From Aphrocallistes beatrix (taxonomy: Eukaryota; Porifera; Hexactinellida; Sceptrulophora; Aphrocallistidae): a stretch of DNA of 64,000 bases. The DNA lies in NCBI GenBank assembly GCA_963281255.1, contig OY725496.1:3325723-3389722 (forward strand), read 5' to 3'. The notes beneath the pieces were generated by a model. It ran no database searches. It saw nothing but the letters and a program-made list of their open reading frames with translations, and was not told the origin of the DNA. The position numbers and the translations under genes were made by a program. Of this stretch, positions 58,955 to 64,000 are shown one piece after another (the stretch's first letter is position 1; each line of letters opens with the position of its first letter).

Positions 58955-59374
58955 ACTACCATCATCATAAATATTAAAAATTAATTAGCATATTTACTCG
59001 AAAATATCATATTCGAAATCCAGACCCCCCAAAACCCCATGACAACCGTTTAAAGCTAGTTTCTAGCATATTTTTGAGATTTGTTGACTATATATAACGA
59101 ATTGATTGAAGAAAGCTGATTGAGCATGTGGGAGTCTTTTGGCTATGGCTCCACTAAGTTCTGAGCTCAGACGAAAATGTCGACTCATCATGGAATTATG
59201 ATGTCATTATCACCTTTTTTTTAAATTAGAAATTTCAGTTTTTCGACTATAACTCAGCCATTTTAGGTCATAGAAGACTGAAAATTTAATAGAACGTGTA
59301 TATTAATATATCTCAAATATTATATGACTATCATTAAAAAAATGATGACTCATCACTCTGTTATGACGTCATCA
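58955..59374. repeat. R1 unit joined to a solo A/B arm
   Basis: 58955-59092 matches the R1 unit (CGAAAATATCATATTCGAAATC...CTAGTTTCTAGCATATTTTTG). Without a gap, 59093-59374 then matches the right arm of the A/B elements (AACGAATTGATTGAAGAAA...GACTCATCACTCTGTTATGACGTCATCAT). It is truncated before the hairpin terminus. This junction suggests R1 and A/B sequences belong to one composite family. Confidence 0.6.
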
Positions 59375-60316
59375 TGTAGTATAAGCAAGATGATGAAAAT
59401 TATTTTCACCGTGTAAAAAATAAAACAATTGTTGGGAAACAATAAATTCAAATGCGTGCATAGTTCTTGGATCAGAAGCGACAAAAACAGTAAAATAGGA
59501 GACTGGAAATCAAAGATACACACCTTCCCTCCCGGTATCGTAAAACAACGTGCATGTTGGTAGGCTATTGACAAGAATGTCCAAGTTAAAGATCTCCAGA
59601 TGTTCCTTTTCCAAATCTTAATAATGATAACGTACCTTGAAATATATGATTACTACTTCGCTTCTATATTTAGAGAAAATGATACTTTTGTAGTTCTAAA
59701 AAATCCAATACTGATAATGTGCATGTATAGGTAGGGTGGCACAAAAATCAACATGTTTAGATGCACCATAACTCATTATATTTTATGCCAAATGATGTAT
59801 TAAGTTAATGTGTAGAATGTTGAGATTAAGGTCGTGCATTCATCTCGTTTGTTGCTATTGGAATTTGTATTAGAGAGTGGTTTTGATGTTTGAAAATACT
59901 CGAAACCATGCACAGGCTGGATTTAATTGATTGAAAACAACAAATTTTGATACTGTGGAGATTAATTTATATTCGTTAATAACATAATTAACATATCTAA
60001 AAAGAATTGTTCGGTATATATAGTATAGAAAAGGAAAAAAGGACATAGTATATTCTATGGAGTCCGATATTTCTTAATACAAAAATCTAGAGAATTACTC
60101 ACTATAAAACTAATACTGTAACATATTAACGAATAGAAATACATCTCCAATGTATCTAAATATGAATATACGCTAGTAGAGTAAAGATTTTCGCGAAAAG
60201 ATATAAACAGTGCATATCTACACCATAAGAGATCCAACATGCAAAATTTGTTAAAAAATCGAATCGATTTGAACGCTGTCCATGCCATAATGGCATCTCC
60301 ATAGAGCAGCTGTACT

Positions 60317-60721
60317 CAGGGGGGCGAGTAGGGCGACCCCTCGGGGCACCGAATCCGGAAGGACTAAGGGGCGCTTAAGCCCAACCATGTTTGGTTATTA
60401 CAGCCAATACAATAAGTATGTAAGCACCTCCTCATACAATGTACTAGCTATAGGTCCTGTATTTATGGGTTATAATTTATCAATTGAAAATTCTACGTAT
60501 AAGTCGATCGCTTGATTTATCAAATGCTGGATTGGAATTCTCCAAGACGAAAGTACGCAAAGAAAAATTCATGTGGCTGAAACATAAACGTATTAGCATT
60601 AAATTCATTTTAGCTTCGAATGTATATTTTTGGTATATCATGGCAATTAGGATTCCGTTCGTAAGGGGGCGCCGGAATGTTGACCTCGCCCTGGGCGCCA
60701 TTTTAGCTAGGGCCGGACCTA
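60317..60721. mobile_element. Probable hAT-like MITE with diverged ends
   Basis: Starts CAGGGGGGCGAGTAGGGCG and ends GGGCCGGACCTA. The flanking octamers GCTGTACT (60309-60316) and TCTGTACT (60722-60729) match at 7 of 8. End similarity is weak (CAGG against TAGG), so the boundary call rests mainly on the duplication. Confidence 0.5.
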
Positions 60722-61283
60722 TCTGTACTAAATAGTTACTATTTCTGTCTGAGTGCATTTTCGATTTCCTAACTGATTCTTGTTCATGGATCCGATTGGC
60801 TCAGAGTTGGGATTGGGTTCGTGTTTTAGTGGAAATTTTCTTTCCGCTGGAAATGTAGACTTTTTTTTAATAATTCAAAATCGAATTTTATATACTTGTA
60901 GATTAAGAGCAGATTCAACCATTTCTTTTTTAAATACGCACATCTATATTTAAACTAGTATAATCATTTAGATTTAGGCTCAAATATGATTCAGATTCGG
61001 ATCAGGTTCTAAACTTTGCCCTTATTTCAACTCTGGATTGAATATTAATATCCAAATATAATTTGCTATTTTTGTTGTTTATTTGTTAATATTTATATTT
61101 GCAATAATATTGATTTTCTGATCATTTGTTGAACTCATGAATAGTTATTGACATAGTTAAGGTGTTGATGTGTTTTGATTTGAATGGGTTGATTTATCTT
61201 TATAATGGTTACATATACAACTTTTCAAATTTGCAATTATAGAGGCTAATAATAAGTCTACAAGTTTTGGGTATTGCTTTACG

Positions 61284-62591
61284 ATGGAATCAGCGGTGAA
61301 CGAAGATGAAATGCATTCAAGCTCTCCAATTATTCCTTATTCTCGTCTCTTCATAGTTTTTGGAAAAGGTAATCACCCATCTTATGAACAAATACATAGT
61401 TCTTTTTCCCAATACGGCTCTGTTCTAAATATCAAAATAGTAAAAGATCAGAGAACGAATGAAAGCAAAGGGATCTGTTATGTTCAATATGCCAAGGCTT
61501 CTTCTGCAGCGAAATCGTTGGAAGAGATGAATGGAACGCTTCTGGGAACGAAACCCCTGAAGGTAATGCTGGCTAGTGACAAGCACGGACAAGAAGACCC
61601 TGAAATGCTGAATGATAAGAACCGTTCCAGACTTTTTCTAGTCATTTCTAAAAGTACAACTGAGACAGAACTAAGGAATGAATTTAAAGAATTTGGTAAT
61701 CTTCAATATGTGAAGATTCTAACAGACTCTGATGGAAACTCCAAAGGTTGTGCGTTTGTAAAGTTTGAAACGCCATATAGTGCTGCCCTTGCTCTGGAAA
61801 ACTGTCCATCCAACTACAAGGTCGAGTATGCAGCTCCAAAGAAGAAGCAACAGGAAGACTCTTCTTACTTTGACACCACCTCTTCATCAAAACCACCTTA
61901 CTACGATACAAAATTTCAACCTAACATCCAGCAACCAATTCAAGGCAGAAAAATCTTAATCAGATTTTATTCGCCTATCTTTCAAGAACATCTCTCCAAA
62001 CTATGTTCAATCCCACCTCAGTTTGAATATTGCGAGATTCTTCAGTTGCACGCAACTGGAATTGAAGGATTAGCTACTGCAGTTTACTCTAATCAAGGAG
62101 CAGCTGAGTATGCCCGTGCAAAACTCAATGGATTTGAATATCCACCAGGCTGTCCTCTCTCTGTGTCCATATCTACTAACACCACTCCAAATGTCTACGA
62201 AGATTCAAACCAATATTATTCTTCCGTGCCTCCTACACCCCCGATTCCCTCTTCTCCTGCTCCTCCGTCTATGATGTACGCGGATAATTCTAATTTGAAT
62301 TACGGGAACGTTTGTAGAGTATATTTCCTATGTGAGCCATACCCTCCAACCGAACGAATACTTAGAGAGACTTTTCAATACTACGGCACAGTTACAGATG
62401 CATATATTGTTAGAGGCAAAAAGTTTGGATTTGTAACATTTGACAATCCCTATTCTGCTCAGCAGTCAATCAAGATGCTCAACAATGCAAAAATAAACGA
62501 AATACAGTATAGTGTCAGGATAGCTCGTCCTCGAACAGAGAGTGGTAGCGAACGTGAGACCAACGAAGTGAAACGTAGACGCTTTGACTGA
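61284..62591 (+). CDS. RBM45: RBM45-like RNA-binding protein
   Basis: Intronless 435-aa protein with four RRM-type domains. RRM1 spans about 20-97 (SRLFIVFG; RNP1 SKGICYVQY). RRM2 spans about 115-184 (SRLFLVIS; RNP1 SKGCAFVKF). A degenerate third spans about 223-298 (KILIRFYSP...EYCEILQ...GFEYPPG). RRM4 spans about 344-418 (CRVYFLCEPYPPTERIL...GKKFGFVTF). A basic KRRR tail ends the protein. Human RBM45 (476 aa) has the same order, and the third domain shares LEYCEVQ and GFQYPPG. RBM45 is a predominantly nuclear RNA-binding protein linked to m6A and splicing-related complexes; targets here are unknown. A proline-rich linker (SSVPPTPPIPSSPAPPS) precedes RRM4. The start ATG follows an in-frame AT-rich leader. 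An intronless copy could be a retained retrogene. Confidence 0.9.
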   Translation: MESAVNEDEMHSSSPIIPYSRLFIVFGKGNHPSYEQIHSSFSQYGSVLNIKIVKDQRTNESKGICYVQYAKASSAAKSLEEMNGTLLGTKPLKVMLASDKHGQEDPEMLNDKNRSRLFLVISKSTTETELRNEFKEFGNLQYVKILTDSDGNSKGCAFVKFETPYSAALALENCPSNYKVEYAAPKKKQQEDSSYFDTTSSSKPPYYDTKFQPNIQQPIQGRKILIRFYSPIFQEHLSKLCSIPPQFEYCEILQLHATGIEGLATAVYSNQGAAEYARAKLNGFEYPPGCPLSVSISTNTTPNVYEDSNQYYSSVPPTPPIPSSPAPPSMMYADNSNLNYGNVCRVYFLCEPYPPTERILRETFQYYGTVTDAYIVRGKKFGFVTFDNPYSAQQSIKMLNNAKINEIQYSVRIARPRTESGSERETNEVKRRRFD

Positions 62592-62705
62592 TACTGTCTC
62601 CAGATAGTTAGCCCCTAATTTTGCTAGTAACATTACCTTATTAATTTGTTTAGCATTGTCTGAATGGTGACTCAATTATTAGAATTTAGTTAGCATATTC
62701 GTTGG

Positions 62706-62711
62706 AATAAA
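62706..62711 (+). promoter_or_regulatory. Polyadenylation signal of RBM45
   Basis: AATAAA 115 nt after the RBM45 stop codon, on the same strand in AT-rich sequence. Confidence 0.55.
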
Positions 62712-62800
62712 AATATACTTATAGTTTGGAAATAGTTAGGTTTAGTTTTTGTACAAATTTGTATTTTAGAATGTTCCGCGCGAAGTAGGAATTTATATTA

Positions 62801-63461
62801 GGGTTTTTCTAAACATCAACCTAGGTTGCTCGGAGCTTAGTATGTAGCAACCTATGAGAAAAATCATTACTGATTTTATTCATAGATAGTAACCAATGTC
62901 AATATCATAAGTACAAGCATATTTCATTAGACTGTCCATTTTATTCTTATATTGTTTATTTGTTATTTTTTAGTGAAGCCTGTCTATTTTTAAGGGATCA
63001 ATTTTAATCAATTTAAGTTAGATTCTGTCTTTAGTGCTTTTAATGAGTTGAACTTTGAATTTCAATTTACATTTTTCAATTATCCTAAGAATAGGAGCGT
63101 AAAGTAATACATATAAAGATATTCCAGTTTGCCTCTTGTGACGTAGCGGATCTTATGTTTTAATACGACGTATATAAAAATGTCGCGGATCAAGAGACCA
63201 ATAGTGCAGCTCCAGAAGAACACCAACCAGTGTGATTCTATAGAAATCAGATATAGGAAGGAAGATTAAAATTTAATGAAATAAAATAACGTATGCCTCT
63301 ATAAATAATAATATTAATCTATGAATAAGATCGGTAATGATATTTCTCATAGGTTGCTACATACTAAGCTCCGAGCAACCTAGTTTGCTGGAAATGTGCT
63401 AGCAACCTAGATTGCTCGAGCTCTTCTATGTAGCAACGGAGGTTGTTGTTTAGAAAGACCC
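62801..63461. mobile_element. 661-bp inverted-repeat element with 9-bp duplication
   Basis: Perfect 9-bp target duplication TTTATATTA at 62792-62800 and 63462-63470. Inverted ends GGGTTTTTCTAAACATCAACC and GGGTCTTTCTAAACAACAACC. Each arm carries repeated GTTGC/GCAACCTAG motifs and a longer shared block, GCTCGGAGCTTAGTATGTAGC (and its reverse complement at 63352-63374). A 9-bp duplication suits Mutator-like elements better than hAT. No coding content. Confidence 0.85.
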
Positions 63462-63470
63462 TTTATATTA

Positions 63471-64000
63471 TTAATTTATTAATTAATTTAAAAAATCCTT
63501 AGATAGAACTATGGAGATAAATAATTGAGCTGAAATATAAATATATTATCTCTATACACATTAATTGCATATCTTTCAAAAATATCTCCATTCAACAGTA
63601 TTTGTATGGGATATTTCGTGGAAATACATTTGTTCCCGTACTGTACGTAAGTATCCCCGATATATTCCTAGTAGAATCCAAATACGTAAGTTGCAAAAAA
63701 CTGTAAATCTAATAATTCCTACTCTGAGCGGAACTATACATTCAACAAAGTTGAATCGTGTATGTAAAATTTTACACATATCTCCAGGCTCTAAATCGGG
63801 CCTAATCCATAAAACCAACATAAATGTATACCATATAAGTGCAGAAATAATTCTTCAGCCACACTGTAATATCTCATATAGCGTACTATACGTATACTAG
63901 TAGTACTGTACTGCAATTCATTGTCCTTTCTACGTGTAGCATGGCATACAGAGTTAGGGGGGGATCCAGCTCATTGATTAATTAAATCGCGGCCTCCGAG
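63471..64000. other. Terminal intergenic stretch
   Basis: AT-rich sequence with no recognisable gene; the open frames of about 80-110 codons here lack any familiar motif. The last 50 nt become GC-richer and may be the start of another element. Confidence 0.4.

Larger units (their letters stand above)
47290..61283. other. 14-kb transposon-dense gene desert
   Basis: Upstream of VIRMA and upstream of RBM45. I find no intact host gene. Identified elements are listed separately. Stretches in which I see nothing identifiable are 47500-48240, 48520-48790, 49270-49450, 50361-51400, 51830-52260, 53590-54140 and 59380-60310. The motif TTCTGAGGGGC followed by a CCCCA run occurs at 49279 and 54098 and marks another decayed repeat family. 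Confidence 0.6.

Noticed and set aside
1-64000. CRISPR array, restriction-modification or bacterial defence locus
   Set aside because: The window is eukaryotic; the regular repeats are transposon-end arrays without unique spacers.

Overview
The window comes from an animal nuclear genome. It carries spliced genes with GT-AG introns, genes nested inside introns of another gene, polyadenylation signals, and metazoan families: a very large inducible GTPase, ATR kinase, an IP3 receptor, Virilizer (VIRMA), an ABCC transporter, a Golgi-type sulfotransferase, an Ig-domain secreted protein and RBM45. Base composition is AT-rich between genes. Introns are few in most genes (0 or 1) but numerous in VIRMA (11). 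This fits an invertebrate, possibly an early-branching one, but I cannot name the species from the sequence.

Layout. 91-4986 (-) is a single-exon VLIG/GVIN-like GTPase. 6050-13854 (-) is a two-exon ATR checkpoint kinase. 13.9-16.8 kb is intergenic with a hAT-like foldback element and a Helitron-like repeat. 16832-24890 (+) is a full-length IP3 receptor (about 2670 aa) with a degenerate pore filter. 24.9-30.0 kb is repeat-rich and holds a Tc1 transposase fragment. 30019-33623 (+) is an MRP-type ABC transporter that has lost part of its second membrane domain. 33.6-35.4 kb contains a 611-bp palindromic MITE. 35364-47289 (-) is a 12-exon VIRMA gene (all exon phases check; 1877 aa). Two intronless plus-strand genes lie inside its introns: a two-Ig secreted protein and a sulfotransferase. 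47.3-61.3 kb is a gene desert packed with transposons, including a decayed DUF4371/ZMYM-like hAT transposase that a smaller element has split. 61284-62591 (+) is RBM45, followed by a 661-bp element with a 9-bp target duplication.

The host genes do not form an operon or one pathway. ATR (DNA damage), VIRMA (m6A RNA methylation), RBM45 (RNA binding), the IP3 receptor (ER calcium release) and the VLIG GTPase (innate-immunity family) are unrelated neighbours. The most distinctive signal is the transposon content. At least eight short elements have target-site duplications that can be read directly (8 bp, hAT-type, in most). Several of these families have long ends built from tandem arrays of short, often palindromic, motifs. 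No dedicated new system (defence locus, CRISPR, gene cluster) was seen. The strongest novelties are these foldback-type hAT MITEs, the IP3 receptor without the canonical filter, and the internally deleted ABCC gene.
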